Part shown: piece after piece, positions 1-12,408 of the stretch
Position numbering within the stretch: position 1 is the stretch's first letter
How the letters are laid out: each line of letters starts with the position of its first letter
Assembly (NCBI GenBank): GCA_015179045.1
Contig: WHUZ01000026.1
Location: 310,001 to 374,000 of the forward strand
Reading direction: 5' to 3'
DNA from: Kalaharituber pfeilii
Lineage: Eukaryota; Ascomycota; Pezizomycetes; Pezizales; Pezizaceae
Length of the DNA stretch: 64,000 nucleotides
Notes under the pieces: generated by a model
Database searches by the model: none
Told to the model about the DNA's origin: nothing
What the model saw: only the letters and a program-made list of their open reading frames with translations
Translations under genes and position numbers: made by a program

Positions 1-1440
1 TCGTGTGCAGAATAGAAGGATGTGGTATGTTCCTAGCATAGTTTCAAGCGTAGCAGTTCACACACCCTCCTCTACACTGGACGGTAAGGGTCAGCATAAG
101 ATATCTAAAAAAAACGAACATGAAAGGAAAGCTCTGGAGAGTTTTCACGTCCAGACTCGAACATAGTTTCGGCAATGTAGACAATGATAGCAAGAACAGT
201 CAACAGAATTAAGATGGGTAAAGTTGAGCAAAGTTGAAGAGGGAGACATTTTGGGTGCAGAATACAAGGATACTATATGTGGCACGTAGGCACATATAAG
301 TGAACATTCGGGGGATTATTCCTCTATGAATAGGCGTGCACACGATAGCCCTGTACATTCAACTGACTGCTGCTCGCGACCCTGGACACATCGGACTACC
401 ATTACAGCATCCCAAAGGCTATCTTGTGCTGTAAAAACAAGGAGAATGGTAAAGTGCATGTAAGCACATAGATGAAAATACCAAGGATATATATTTTGTT
501 GACCGGGGCGGCCCTGTATATCGGATGTAGGGGTCAGCATAAGATCTAGAAAGAACGAATATAAAAGGAAGCTTTGGAGAGCTTTCATACTTACTCCGAC
601 ATAGCTTTGATTGAAATGATTGAAATAAGCAAAGATAGATATGACAATAATTAAAATGATGGTAATGATAACTTGTCCTAGAATCCTAGATCGAGGAGGG
701 AGAGAAGAGAGAGAAGAGAGGGATGTGCTGGGTGCATTTAAAGGCTCAGTCCGCTGGAGAAGTTTCCAGGTTTCAAAGCATACCGTACCTCCAGGTCACC
801 ATGCATGGACGAAAATTGTTATTAGTGGGATGGTTTATTAGTTGACCAGCAGGAATGTTATATACCTTCTTCGAATCGCGTTTCACTTGTGACAAATACT
901 CTCAGAGGATAGAGTAGAGTGCCTCGCATCGGCCTATCCCTGGGGGGTTTTCCAGCAAGTTCTTCTCTATCTCCCTTCTGACTATCCCCTTTCTATATAC
1001 TTGGTTCCCCCCGAGCTTCATTACATATACTTCCCAAACAAGTAACATTTCTAGGCACATTTTCCATACAAGTACCACATCATCAATCCTAGGCCTCCTT
1101 CCTCAACAACATCCCCTCCCCCCAGCAGCCGCAACTACTTGCTGCTGCCGCTGGAGGTCTCCGAAAACGATTTTTATTGCATCTCGCAGGCTGTCTTTTC
1201 GGGTACAGAATATAGAGATGTGATAAATTCCACGGAGGCACAAATAGATAGTAATTCCGAGGATAAGTTTGAGTGTGGTCTACCCACCACGCTCACAAAC
1301 CCTGCACATTGTACTATGGAGGTCAGCAAAAGGCCCAGAAACAATAAACACGAAAAGAAAGCTTAGGAGAAACATAATTTTAGTAATATAGATAATAAGT
1401 AACGAAAGAAAAGTTAATGGAACCAAAATTAGTATAATTA
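1..1440. repeat. Decayed copies of repeat family R
   Basis: Three stretches (about 1-250, 250-835 and 1090-1440) can be aligned by eye to the recent R copies at 37.7, 38.4, 54.1 and 57.1 kb. Shared landmarks are the 'gtcagc...aaaatgaa.atgaaag' block, the 'ggagagctttc' block and the 'ggtgcatttaaag' block near 737. They are heavily diverged and hold no coherent coding frame. They are old relics of the same family whose young copies fill the right half of the window. Confidence 0.6.
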
Positions 1441-1560
1441 TGCATTCATCCTATCCTCAGTTGAGCCTAACGAGAGTTTAACCCTACGTACTGTACTAGG
1501 GACTATTCGTTGATTGATATGACGTCCTGTTTTAGGCAACGTGTTGCTATATTGTTATTT

Positions 1561-1650
1561 GATATTGGTTTTTATTATATTATATTATCTCCTGTGTATT
1601 AATCTCGTCATAGCCCCCAGGGAGGTATACGAGTAATGTTGTTTGAAAAA
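1561..1650 (+). mobile_element. Decayed H-family LINE 3' end (tail only visible)
   Basis: A T-rich leader resembling the H LINE 3' UTR ('tatctcctgtgtatt') is followed by the H hairpin at 1604-1633. The outer stem is CTCGT/ACGAG and the inner stem is GCCC with an imperfect GGGA partner. A short degenerate A-run follows. The C:G to T:A change at the base of the outer stem is compensated on both sides. Upstream coding sequence is not recognisable. Confidence 0.7.
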
Positions 1651-4600
1651 AAGATTGAGGTTCGTTGATGCGAAACACGCTCAATTCTAACGCGCAAGAG
1701 TGCAACGCTGAAGCTAACTGTCATTGCACCTTAGGTAATCTTGTAACCAGGCAATCAACTGAATAAGCAGCAGGGGTGCAGAGAAAGGGCCGTTGTCCGC
1801 ATATAGAGTAAGGCAGTGGTGTTGTTTGGAATGTGGCTTTTCCACCAGCATTATATCTGAACTTGCTCATGGGCACCACTCTGCGAGCGGCGTAGGAGGA
1901 TTTGTAACTGCAGAGTTTGCGACCCTGTAATTCCGTTCTTATCGACCAAATTCGGCCTTTACAGGGACCCCTACCCTTCGGACTTTTCATTTTTAAAGCC
2001 GAAAGGTTCGAAGCAATGTTATCTCCCAAGCGAGGTTGTTCCGTTCACTACACTACTTGATGTCAGTTACCCGTGCCTCACTATTGGATAGTTGTGTGGT
2101 TTAAGAAATATCTTCGCCGGATTTGCCAAATTTGTGAGAAGGTCTTCTAATGCCCGCTGCGTTTGTTGAGTATGGTCTCGTAGTATTTGTTCTCCCACAT
2201 CAAGAGATAGATTCGGAAGCAGAGCATTCATTGGCAGTACTGGTGGGAGCAGCTGAAATGCTCCCAAGGTTCGGTTGAGCCATTTTGGTCAAGCAAATCT
2301 GGAACAGCGGTGAGCTAGGTATTCTGGAGAGTCCAACTGGCAGGGGCGAACAATGTATCTGTCGTCAACAACAGATGAGGGTGAATGTTCGTGATTTTCA
2401 ATGGTCAGTTTCGAACCAGACCACCGCTTCGTTACTGTCAATGGTTTTGTTTTACAGGATCGGATGGTGCAGAAAGAAATGGATTTGCAAGTATGTAGTC
2501 AACGTGGAGACATGCATAGGAATGTGGTTAACTGTAGATCAATCTCAATGTCCTACATCATCCTTCAGACCGTCGACTAACCCCTCCTTGCATTGACCCT
2601 CATTGGTTTTGTTTGGGCCCGTCGCCCTCTACACCTTCTCCAACTTTCTTACATTTCTGATAGCAGGCAGTTTAGCCAGCGGCTTTGGGACTGCATACTA
2701 ACCTCCTGCGCTTTTTGCGTTGTGTTCCAATGTTTCACGCCCACCAAAGGCAGTAAGGGTCCATTAACCTCCAGATTAGGATTTAATGTATGGAAAACCA
2801 AATTACATAGCTCTGAATTCGCACTGGAGCAATCTGCTATTATAATTCATGCAATTTTATATATACCTGCTGTGATAACTGGAGACTTGGAATTCCAAGT
2901 TATTTCTTCCATTTTCATTTTTCTTTTCATTTCATTTTCATTTTCTAAAAAAAGCTCCCAGCCTGGAGATTCTCCAGAAGAAAACATTGTAATTAGTAAA
3001 CGACATTAATTATTCTTGAATTCAACATTCAACTAATCTCACCCAAGAGATTATGTTGCCATGCAATTTTCGGTACAAAATGGGCAATTTGAGTGGCAGA
3101 TACCAATGTAACCTCGCTATATTCGTCAAACACACGTATTGGGTAGTTCATTCTATCCGTAATTAGGCAGCCCCAGCCGTCTTAGCCATTTCCTGAAATG
3201 TGTGAACTTTCTGAACCGCTCCCTTGCTGGACTGTCCTAGCTGTACTTAGAGGCTCTCCCAAATTTCGCAGGCGTTGTGTCGATTTAACTCAAGTTAATA
3301 GTGATTCCTCGTCCTCGATACAAACGCTTATCTGCCTTCATTTCCGGAAGGTACCCGAAACAAGAGAATCAAAGCCGAGGCATTAAAACTCCCGAACAAA
3401 ACGCAAGTGGAAGGAAACGACATCCAAAAAGAGAGATGCAAAAGGAATGAAAGCAGAAATAATGCTGAAGATGTAATATCACCTCTGCCCTAAACCTTCG
3501 TTCAAATCTAGTCTCTGTAGACTGGAGGGAGGTAGGCGAGGGAGGAAGAAGGGTCATTCTTGTATGAGGGCTTATTGTCCTTAGGTTGGCTTGCTCTTCC
3601 ACCGGCAAGTCACCTGAGTGTCAGAGCAGACCATGCTATAAGAGGACAAATAAGAGACATACTTAGACCTTTCGGACACAACAAGACGTTGAGTAGCCAA
3701 TTGTACATGGCAATGCGAATTAAAGGGTCAAAGGGACTGTAGACCGCCCTCGTCCCCTTCACCTCCACGTCCACCTTCACTTATGTAATGTACACCCCGC
3801 TTCCACCTTGCCCCATCCCGTCTATCTCAGATCAACGCCCCCACTTCCTATCCACCTAGCTCACAACATGGGCATGCTCACGAGCCACAAGGGTCTCATA
3901 CGGACCACAGTCCCTATTGCCGAGTGATGCCTGTTCATACTAGTATCGCTACCCGATTACGGAGCAAGCCCCAGCGCCATGGTTTGCAATACCTTGTGCC
4001 CGCTAACTCAGAATACTCCAGAGTACAGTAGTGACAAGCAAGATAAATCTGATGTGAACGGCACGCTTCAACCTTCTCCTCCCACTGAAGGTGGCTGCTG
4101 CTGGCTCCTGTTCCAATGGCAGTTGGCTTTGGTAGTGTGCACACATACACATGTCTTTACATGCCTTAGACTGCGCATATGAATGCCCCACAATCTGTGG
4201 GAGGCTCACCGCTTCTCGATTGTTTCCGCGATAGCACTGATGCTTAAATGTCGTCTTGCAATGTTTTCTTGACATATTACGTGCACCACAATCAAGGAGA
4301 GGACTCACCACAATCTTGATAATGCACGGAGAGAAACGAGTATCATAGATCACATGATAAGATGTAAAGTGATAACGCTTGGACCCCACTTGAGACCACT
4401 ACCTACATCCATCGACTCGCATCCAACAATAACCTTCCATCCTTACTCAGGGTGGTTGTTCCAACCCCCCTCCAACGCTAGCCTCATTCCGTTGCCTGCG
4501 TCTGTCTCACGCGTTACCGTTTCATCTCATGCGTCTTTAAGCGCGAGGCATGCTCCCCATCCGGTGGGGCAAACTTGAGGGTAATCAATTAGTGTTGTAT

Positions 4601-6240
4601 CATATGTAGGAACCATCTGTTGCTGTACGGAGTACATGTATGCATGAGATACATTGGTAGCACCTTGCATCCGTGCTCTCTCAGCATCGAGCACTCCGGA
4701 TAAGGCGCTGCAGGGATCGACGACCTGTTTGACCATTTGGGATGAATTGCCATGCAGTTGATGCGTGATCGGGCTTTCCTTGTGGATGCTTGTCTCAAGA
4801 GAAGGAGGTTTGTTGAGATATGATATGGTAAATTAAATGATATAATCAGCGCCAATCGTGCAATAAAAGAGCAATATTTCCTCAATAAATGAAAAATGCA
4901 TAAGGCAAATAGATTTCTGCAGGAATCTTGCCTCCATTAAAGCTTTTTTGTTGTACTTAGGTGACATCAAACACACGAGCCCTTTTTCGGCCCTTCGATA
5001 GCGGAGACATGAAACTACCGCTAGAAGGTTGGAGACTAAGGCCATTTGTCTTGGATGACATCAATTCCCTTCCCAGCTACACAGCGGCGCACCGTTGACC
5101 GGCGATCTTGGGACTCCAACAGAAGACAGAGCTCGATGGCTTTCAGCACAATAGGATTAGTGTCCTACTTCATGCTGGGTATCCTCGAGTATGATTACGT
5201 ACTATTCCAACGCAGAGGCTCCAGAGATTTGATTAAGCTGCAATAGAATTTCGATGAGAGTGACTGCCAGCGGATTCTCCCAAATACCTTTTCATTCAGA
5301 TCTGTGGACTGGACGGGGTGGATGGGATGGTGGATGGAGAGCCTTGAATGGGTTTGGCTGGACACGCATGACTTGCCAGAGGCTATGCTAGTCGGGTTGC
5401 GGTGGGGACATACATAGTCTGGTTGCACCAACCCTCCGACCGTAGGACATACAGTATTTAGGATGGTCCTAGACAGGACTAGATTGTCATCCCTCAAATT
5501 TCGCTGCAGATAGAATGTCTTGGCTGAGGATTTTCGTTCAAAGTTTGTGCCAAGCTCCAGACCCTGGCTCCGCCAGGCACGAACTACCATAGGATTCGTC
5601 TCGAAACACAGAAAACGGGAAAAACAGTTGGCATCGGGACGAGGCTAGTTGGCATCCTATCATATCATAGCCCATCAGCCCAGTTGTTAAGGGCGCATTC
5701 CCACAGCCAGGAATCGTTAGCGTTGTTTAAGGTTAACATGCATCACCAAGGCCCAGAATCGTGCGGTGTCCGCTGGCATCCCTGCGGTGGGCTAAACTCA
5801 ATGGAGAATGGATTAGGATGGAGCTGATGTTGCAGCTTCGGCCCTCTGCAAAAAGCACATTTCTCCACCGTCCATTTCGCCACTGTGGAGCGGGCGCCAT
5901 CTGCATACTCTTGAAGCGTTCGGGCAGCAGTGGCTTGCTGCATTCCTCAGAGGCTCCAAATGTGCATCATCTGGGGATTTCAGAGGAGCGTGGCGCTTCA
6001 GAACCGATTGTCGCCTGCACGGAGGCTGCCTCAAGGTTGAGCCACTGATTCGCTGTGCTGCCAGTTGGGGGGGCAGGGGCTGGCAATCGTGCCACGGAGC
6101 TGCAAGGAACGGAAGGCCAAGCTTTTAGTGCATGCGCTTTTCTTGGGGCCGTTATTAAGGGGTGTGGGACGCTTGCTTTTGCTTATGATATGCTACCGCT
6201 GTTTGAATGCGAAGGCACAGGCAGTGTTTCTGAGCTTTGA
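1651..6240. other. Gene-poor stretch, nothing recognised
   Basis: Only short open frames without recognisable motifs are present (for example 2067-2267 and 1721-2029 on minus, 2593-3009 on plus). No tRNA, intron-bearing gene or clear repeat was recognised. A relic of an unknown gene near 1.7-2.3 kb on the minus strand is possible but unsupported. Confidence 0.5.
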
Positions 6241-7549
6241 GACTATTTCTGAGGTGCTTTCGTAGGAGCGACGGGGCAGTTTTGCCGCGAGCCCGCTTCC
6301 AATTCGCGCCGCGCAGCAGTCCATGCTCGTCCGCGGTGCGGCCCTGCGGAGAGCAGCTGGGCGGCAGCGGGCGACGCGGCCATGTGAGCGTCCAGCTCCT
6401 CTGCAAGGCCTGAAGGAGGGGAGGGGGATGAGGGCGCGGCCAGAACGCGCGGGCGAGCCCGCATTGCCGCCGCTCTCTTCTCGGGCGCTGGCCGCAGCTT
6501 CGGTCTCGCTGCGCTGCCGGCTGGGGGTGCGGCGGCCGTGCACAGCAGAGTGCGCTGCGTGCGTGCGTGCCTTCTGCGCAGGTACTTCATTTGCCCGCCC
6601 GCTCCTTGCTCCCTGCCCGCCCGCGCGTTTGTGACTTCCTCGCATGGTATCTCTCTCCCAGTTCCCCACCCCCCACCCACCCCTCCCAGAATTTCCTTCC
6701 TCCCTTCCTCCCTCCCTTCCTCTTCTCGTCAGCCCGCTGGAAGTGCGCCTTTCCTTTCCTACTCTTCTCGCACCCCACCGCCTCCCATTTTCTAGCCTCT
6801 CGTTCTCGCTGCAAGCCAGTTCTCGGTGCAGCTGGCGTCCACTCATTACCGGACGATCCCTAATAAAGCTCTCATTACCACTCCTTCCCTGTCTGGGCCC
6901 TCAGGACGCCCTGCCTGTCGTTCACACTGCATTCTTGCCCAGCAGCACGCCAGTGATCTCCACCCTCCTCCCCTCCACCATCACTGCTCTCTTTGGCTGC
7001 CATTTTCGTTTTCATACCCGACGTCTCGTTTATCTTCCTCCCGCTCCGCTCTTCTGCCCTCCCCGGTGCCGAAAGATACGAATACCGGAAAACCCGAGGG
7101 CGCTGTCCAAAGGAAAGGTGTTTATGCGTGGTGAGCGCACGCAGGCGGAAAGAGCGATCGGTTGCAAGGAGCGATTCACGGTCGAGATCTGGAGTTCAAA
7201 AATAAGCTTTTGTTGGTTCGAGACTGCTTTTTGTTACCTATAGCAACCGCCAACCAACTGCACACAACGAAAACCAAAATACAACCATCCTCCAACGCCA
7301 GTTCGTATTTTTGGTACGTGGGTTGTGGATTTGCACCTCAATTACCTTTTCCTCGTACCCACTCAATTCAATTCCTCATACGTTACATTTCCTCCTATAC
7401 TGCTGGATGCCTCTAAATTGCTCCTTGCTTGCACAAACCGATAGAAGTACTGACTGTGCCTCTCTTCGTGTTGTTATAGTCTTTCTGCCCCTGACATTCA
7501 CCCTGCTTCAAACCACAACTTCACCATAAAAATACATAGAAGCAACAGC
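6241..7549 (+). promoter_or_regulatory. GC-rich then pyrimidine-rich leader of the 7550 gene
   Basis: The base composition changes sharply here. A CpG-rich block (about 6250-6600) is followed by a CT-rich block (about 6590-7060) and then an ordinary AT-balanced leader up to the ATG at 7550. Fungal promoters and 5' UTRs are often pyrimidine-rich in this way. Long open frames on both strands are a by-product of GC content and show no recognisable domain. The transcription start cannot be placed from the sequence. Confidence 0.45.
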
Positions 7550-8137
7550 ATGACAAACATCGGTTCAAACAATCCATTTCGTCACAGCTTCAATGCTGAT
7601 GGCGACAACAACACTTTCGCGAGATCACTGCCTCCAGCATCTCACCCACTGCAAAAGTCCCCTTCGACTACCACAACCATTATGGAGGAAGATGAAAGTG
7701 AACATATCAGCCAGCACCGACAATTAAGTGGCATGACCGCGATCTCTCCTTCACTAATTCCTCCACCTACTCCTCCGCCAACCGGGCCTTTGCCAGAACC
7801 CCCAACAGCTTATGTTCTTGATAGCAATAAAAACAAGTCGGCACCATCAGATGGGACAGGGGATGGCCACATTCTTATTACTATTCAATCGACTGGCTCT
7901 TCAGCCTCTACCCCACCACACACTGGGAATATCCATCCCAATAACCGAATGTCAGTGGACGTGAGTCAGCAAAATTGTAACATGTGGCCTGCTCTACGGC
8001 TGGCAAAAAAGACGGAGTTCAAAAGCAAGAGGAGGTGGATCATTATTAAAGTCGCCATCGCAGCAATTATCGTCGTGGGGGCAGTTGCTGTCGGACTGGG
8101 GATCAGCAAAGCAGTCAACGATTCAAAACAGTCCTAG
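7550..8137 (+). CDS. Hypothetical tail-anchored membrane protein
   Basis: This is a single-exon frame of 195 residues. Residues 1-150 are polar and low-complexity, with an N-terminal NPFRH motif, a proline run (PPPTPPPTGPLPEPP, about residues 73-87) and many Ser/Thr. A Lys/Arg-rich stretch (KKTEFKSKRR, about 153-162) precedes one strongly hydrophobic segment (about 163-186), and only about nine residues follow it. That layout suggests a single-pass, C-terminally anchored protein with its disordered part in the cytosol. NPF tripeptides can bind EH domains in endocytic adaptors, but that role is not shown here. The ATG follows 'agcaacagc'. No enzyme family was recognised. The long clean frame after a promoter-like region supports a real gene. 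Confidence 0.7.
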   Translation: MTNIGSNNPFRHSFNADGDNNTFARSLPPASHPLQKSPSTTTTIMEEDESEHISQHRQLSGMTAISPSLIPPPTPPPTGPLPEPPTAYVLDSNKNKSAPSDGTGDGHILITIQSTGSSASTPPHTGNIHPNNRMSVDVSQQNCNMWPALRLAKKTEFKSKRRWIIIKVAIAAIIVVGAVAVGLGISKAVNDSKQS

Positions 8138-9835
8138 CAAACTTGCCATTTATCTTAAGAACGACTTCCATGGTATCTCGAACACTCAAATTTATCAACC
8201 CATCAGCTGCGTTCCGTCAATTGTACAGCTCACGACTTTGCCCGCTTCTCTGCTCAGTTCGCTTTCCGCCAGAAAACCAAACAATGGCGCGTGCATATAT
8301 AACAGCATTGTTGAGTAATGGATATAGAACCCTCTATAATGTTTGATCCCGATGATCGTTATTCTTAGCATGGTAATGGGCCTACTTGTCAGTTTTAGCT
8401 ACTTTTGTTTGCCTCCAATATCTTCTGGCCTCGGTTAAGTTTTCAACCACGTACGTATTGGGGCTCTAATTTTCTTCTCGAGTTCTTATGCACTTATTTT
8501 CAGCTCCTGATGCTACTGCTTTCGGATTCCCTCTTGTTTTGTCATAATTTGCCGGAGTTGAAGGTTCTGTTTCCTCTTTCAATGGTTTTTCTATGGGAGT
8601 CAAAATTTCTAAGGGTTTCGTTTTCCTTTTTTTCCCCCTTTGCTTTTTTTTCTTTTTTCCATCTCCTAGCTTTTTTTAATGTCTGGTTATCAAATTTTTC
8701 AGATTTTTCATTTCGTGACGATCGTTACATTTATCGGACTCATTCTATAAAAGAGAAACTACATATGTTGCTGTTGCTGTGCTTGTACAATGTGCATTTG
8801 GTTCATAAAAAAAAGTTGGCTTTTGGCTTTTAGCTCTTTTCTGAAGCTTCGTTTATTGAAGCTTCGTTTTCTGACTCTCGCTATCTCGTGTCACAGGTTT
8901 TCTCGGTGATTATATTGTTGAAGCTGGAATTAAAGATAAGGCTTTTTTTATTTTTACTTTTATTTTTTATATCCAGAAGTTTCTTTTTTGTGTTGGTTGC
9001 TTTTTCCTTTTTTCCCTTTCTTCCTTTTTGCTTTTTAGGTGAACCGGGTTATCTTTGAATATTTTCGTTTGCAGTCTATATGTGGGGATTGAGATCGGGA
9101 TCTTCGGTAAACTTTGTGCGGGTAGGGGCTAGTATATATATAGTTACTATGTAATAACAAAGTACTAGTAATATACAGTATATTCCCCATATTATTACAT
9201 ACGTATACTATTACCTATAGCTGGTGGTATGTGTATTCCGTATTCCGGCTTTGGTTATGGCTATCGTGGTGGTGGAGAATTCTTCTAAATGGAAATGTTA
9301 AGGAAGTCGGATTTTTCAAGTAGCAATTATGTCAGCTTCTTCATGCGACTCGTGAGTACACATTTTTTTCGCGATTCCGTTTTCGAACTGTGCCGCCAAC
9401 CAACCTTGCTTGGATGGATGAATTTTTGTTGTGTTGCAGTAGTTCGGTAACACCGTGTTGTCAGGGCTAGTAGTTAGTACGAACGGAGATTAGCCTCGCA
9501 GCTTTGAGGACATAAAGAAAGCATACTGTCAGGGAGCATCAGCTCAAAGCAGCACCTCTTTGTCCCACTAGCTATGATAGCCGCCGCGCAAAAAACTCAC
9601 AACGCAATTGCTAAAATGATCGGTTTATCTTGCTACTTTTGCTAACATTGGTTCTGTGCGCCCAGCTTGTCGCAAAGGGGACTTTCTTTAGGAAATCTGT
9701 AACGAACTTTTTGCTTGTATTTATAAAATCTAGGTCGTAATTGTAGACTTATGCCGGCTCCGAACCAAGCTCCGAGTCCAGCGCGCACCAGTCGTCCTGG
9801 GGGGTGCTATAGAATCGATTTAATTCCCGATTTTT
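8138..9835. other. AT-rich intergenic stretch with T-runs
   Basis: T-rich sequence follows the 7550 gene and probably includes its 3' UTR. No coding frame with recognisable motifs, tRNA or repeat copy was seen up to the GA microsatellite at 9838. Confidence 0.5.
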
Positions 9836-9837
9836 TA

Positions 9838-9908
9838 AAAAAAAAAGAAAAGAAAAGGAAAGAAAAGGAAAGAAAAGGAAAGAAAAGGAAAGAAAAGAAA
9901 AGGAAAGC
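9838..9908. repeat. GGAAAGAAAA microsatellite
   Basis: An A-run is followed by about six units of a 10-bp purine repeat. It explains the Phe/Leu/Ser-rich open frames on the opposite strand. Confidence 0.85.
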
Positions 9909-10494
9909 AAGTGTAAGTATGTAAAATACAGCGCGCTTATTATGATATTCATAATTTTTATTCTTGCCCAGGACAAGCTTAACTTCATTGCAAGTTTTCC
10001 CGACACCAAAGCTGGGAAAACAAAATTTACCCTGAACAAATTTGTACAACGTTTTTATTTTTTTTTTCTCGATAGGATGTTTTAACTGGTAGTACATTGG
10101 GACATTGTTATGTACTGCAGTCGTATCGGCGTAAACCGTCAATAATCCATCTATTTCTAAGGTATACCGGCATGAGGCCAGTTGATGTGTTCTAAGAATA
10201 ACTAGACGGTTACATACAGTAACTACATGCCCTGAAAGCCTTAGGCCCATTGGTGTATCAATATCGGTACATCAGGTACATATGTATCTCAATAAATGCA
10301 AATTGAAGGCATATCTGTCCCATGGCCATATGCATGCATCCACACAAAACATAGAACCTTCAAAGATGAACCTACACCAAGATACGCTCTTATCGCAAAT
10401 CACAAAATGTCAAATCTCATACCCTGCTCCTAAATATCATTAATCCAATAGCCAGGCCACGGCCATGTGGGTTCACCTGTTAGCCAGCTGAACC

Positions 10495-10870
10495 GTAAGG
10501 CTGCTAGTGACAGCCTGATCAGCCGACAGCTACAGCAGGGTACTGCAATGGAGCACAAACCGGGCACGGACGCGTATGACAGGCGGGTGGCATTGTCATA
10601 GCATATGAAACGCGAAATGAGCCACCGGACGGGCCTCCAGGGGCATAGCTACCGGAAGGACCTCCAGACTAAACAGGCCTCTGAATGAGCCACTGGGCGG
10701 AGCAATATCTGAAGCATGCATTAGAGATTAGCATAGAGTTGGTGTAAAAGGCAATAGATAACAGGATTTATGATAAGAAGGACCAGCTGACCTGCGTGTC
10801 GACGGTGAAGCACCAAGCGTTGTCCCAAGTGAAGCTTTCATCTTTGCTTAATTATCATGAAACTGTAACA
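10495..10870. repeat. Copy 1 of a two-copy dispersed repeat
   Basis: Sequence blocks near the start ('gctgctagtgac', 'cctgatca.ccga.agctac') and near the end ('caccaagcgttgtcc.aagt') recur in the same order at 20190-20670. No coding frame or terminal repeat was recognised. The spacing and flanks suggest an old mobile element relic of unknown class. Confidence 0.6.
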
Positions 10871-11298
10871 CATCCCACCCTAGGTACTGGTTGACATCGA
10901 TACTGCGTATGCCCTAGGCCATGCCGCACCCTCTCCTGCCAGCATCCATTACCGCTCACATTGGCGAGGCCAATTGAAAACATAGGGTACCTGACCAATA
11001 AGAGTGTGAATTTAAGATGTGAGTCGAATGTCCAGCCACCTGCACTCAACGCAGTCAATCATTGGCACCCATTTCAAGTTGACAGATAACATAAGGTTGC
11101 TACGGCTGTTCGAGACAATATGAAGCATTCAACCACTTAATCTACAAGCATCACTCACTATTTATCAATCTGACTGACCAGTAACTGCTAGAGGTTAACA
11201 GTGATGCTTTGCAAACCTTGGCCGTGACCGTGCGCGGCCGCCGTAATCATGTTGAGTTTTTGAAATGGTACATAGCTATATTTCAATGCCCCAATACC

Positions 11299-11359
11299 TC
11301 GCCATAGCCCATAGGGCGGCAAGCGAGTACTGATATAAAAAAAAAAAAAAAAAAAGATA
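11299..11359 (+). mobile_element. Tail-only H insertion (hairpin plus poly(A))
   Basis: This 61-bp insertion starts with the H hairpin (TCGC/GCGA outer stem, GCCC/GGGC inner stem with loop ATA). It continues with the 'gtactgatat' linker and an A-run. The flanking copies 11289-11298 and 11360-11369 match in 9 of 10 bases (CCCCAATACC and CCCCAATGCC), as expected for a target-site duplication. There is no LINE coding sequence at all. Confidence 0.8.
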
Positions 11360-11571
11360 CCCCAATGCCGTCAGTACTCAAAATCAAAACTTGTTCACCT
11401 CAGAATTCAAATCCTGTATGCTTATCATGAGCATCATAACGCCTGTAAGAGCCTCCAAAATTTCGTCAGCTAATTGAGCTGTTACTTAGTATAGTACTCG
11501 GCCAGGCCAGAGTGATTAGTATAACAATCCAAATTAAGCCACTTGCATCGCCGAAGTCCTCCATAAACAAC

Positions 11572-12408
11572 TTACAAATAGCTCCTCACCATTCTCTCCA
11601 CCTCTTGCGCCTCCAATAACCTCACCATCACACACCTATCACATTTCCCCTTGGGCTGTACAAGCTTGACCCACTTGTGAACTTCACAAGCTTTTGATTT
11701 TCCTTCACCATCCATCTCCTTCCTCACCGACTTCAAATCCTCAACTCCCATCAACCCTAAGTCCTTCCTCATCGCCGCAATGATTTGCGCCTCGTACAGA
11801 TAAGGATTTGGATTGGCGAGACCATCAGCCAGGAAATCTTCAATTTCCTCCTCCTGAGTACAGAAGCGAGACTTCATGGTATTAGATCGACTAGAGAGAT
11901 GGTCCATAACCTTGAGGGTTGTCATTGACAACCTGCGACTGAGTTTGGATGATCTTCTGGAGAGCGAGCTACGGCGACTGAACACTGAAATTGGGCTTGA
12001 CGAGAACTCGGTATCGACGGCATTGGGTTCGGCTGAGTCTTGAGAATTTATAGAGCTCGAAGTGGTCAGCAGCCCATTATTTACCAGAGAAGCTGCCTCA
12101 ATGCTGGACCTTTTCTTGCCTAGGCTCCTTCCCGAGCTCGTAATTCTCCGGTAGATTGACAACCTTAGTGAGTCCGGCGTCTTTGCAACACCTTTGCCAT
12201 CTTCTCCCAGTATACCTTTGCCCGCAGCCGCAAGCAGGAAGTTGTTCTCTACCTGCATATCCCTTTTCTTCTGCCCAGACTCCTGCATTGGCTGCTTCTT
12301 CCACAATTTTCTTCTCTCTGTACGAGCTTTTTCCGCAGCTGATTTAGCCTCTTCATTGCTTATGAAGGTAATTTTCGGCTCGTAAAAGGCAGTCGTCATA
12401 ATATGCAT
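11572..12408 (-). CDS. Hypothetical basic protein with C-terminal CxxH/CxxC cluster
   Basis: This is a single-exon frame of 278 residues with no recognised family. Residues 19-60 are charged and probably helical (EEAKSAAEKARTERRKLWKK). The middle is rich in Ser and Arg, including a run of RRSS/RRLS motifs (about 145-162) of the kind basophilic kinases phosphorylate. The C-terminal third is more ordered (about 185-278). It contains a CEVHKWVKLVQPKGKCDRC segment whose Cys and His residues could bind a metal ion. The layout resembles many poorly characterised ascomycete proteins with a disordered N-terminus and a short conserved C-terminal module. The first ATG is at 12408 and a second lies three codons in. 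A tRNA gene follows on the same strand side at 12.9 kb. Confidence 0.65.
   Translation of the reverse strand: MHIMTTAFYEPKITFISNEEAKSAAEKARTERRKLWKKQPMQESGQKKRDMQVENNFLLAAAGKGILGEDGKGVAKTPDSLRLSIYRRITSSGRSLGKKRSSIEAASLVNNGLLTTSSSINSQDSAEPNAVDTEFSSSPISVFSRRSSLSRRSSKLSRRLSMTTLKVMDHLSSRSNTMKSRFCTQEEEIEDFLADGLANPNPYLYEAQIIAAMRKDLGLMGVEDLKSVRKEMDGEGKSKACEVHKWVKLVQPKGKCDRCVMVRLLEAQEVERMVRSYL

Noticed and set aside
6193..7243. Overlapping long frames on both strands in the GC-rich region
   Set aside because: High GC lowers stop frequency; the frames are Arg/Pro/Ser-rich, contradict each other and lack motifs. The region reads better as promoter and leader.
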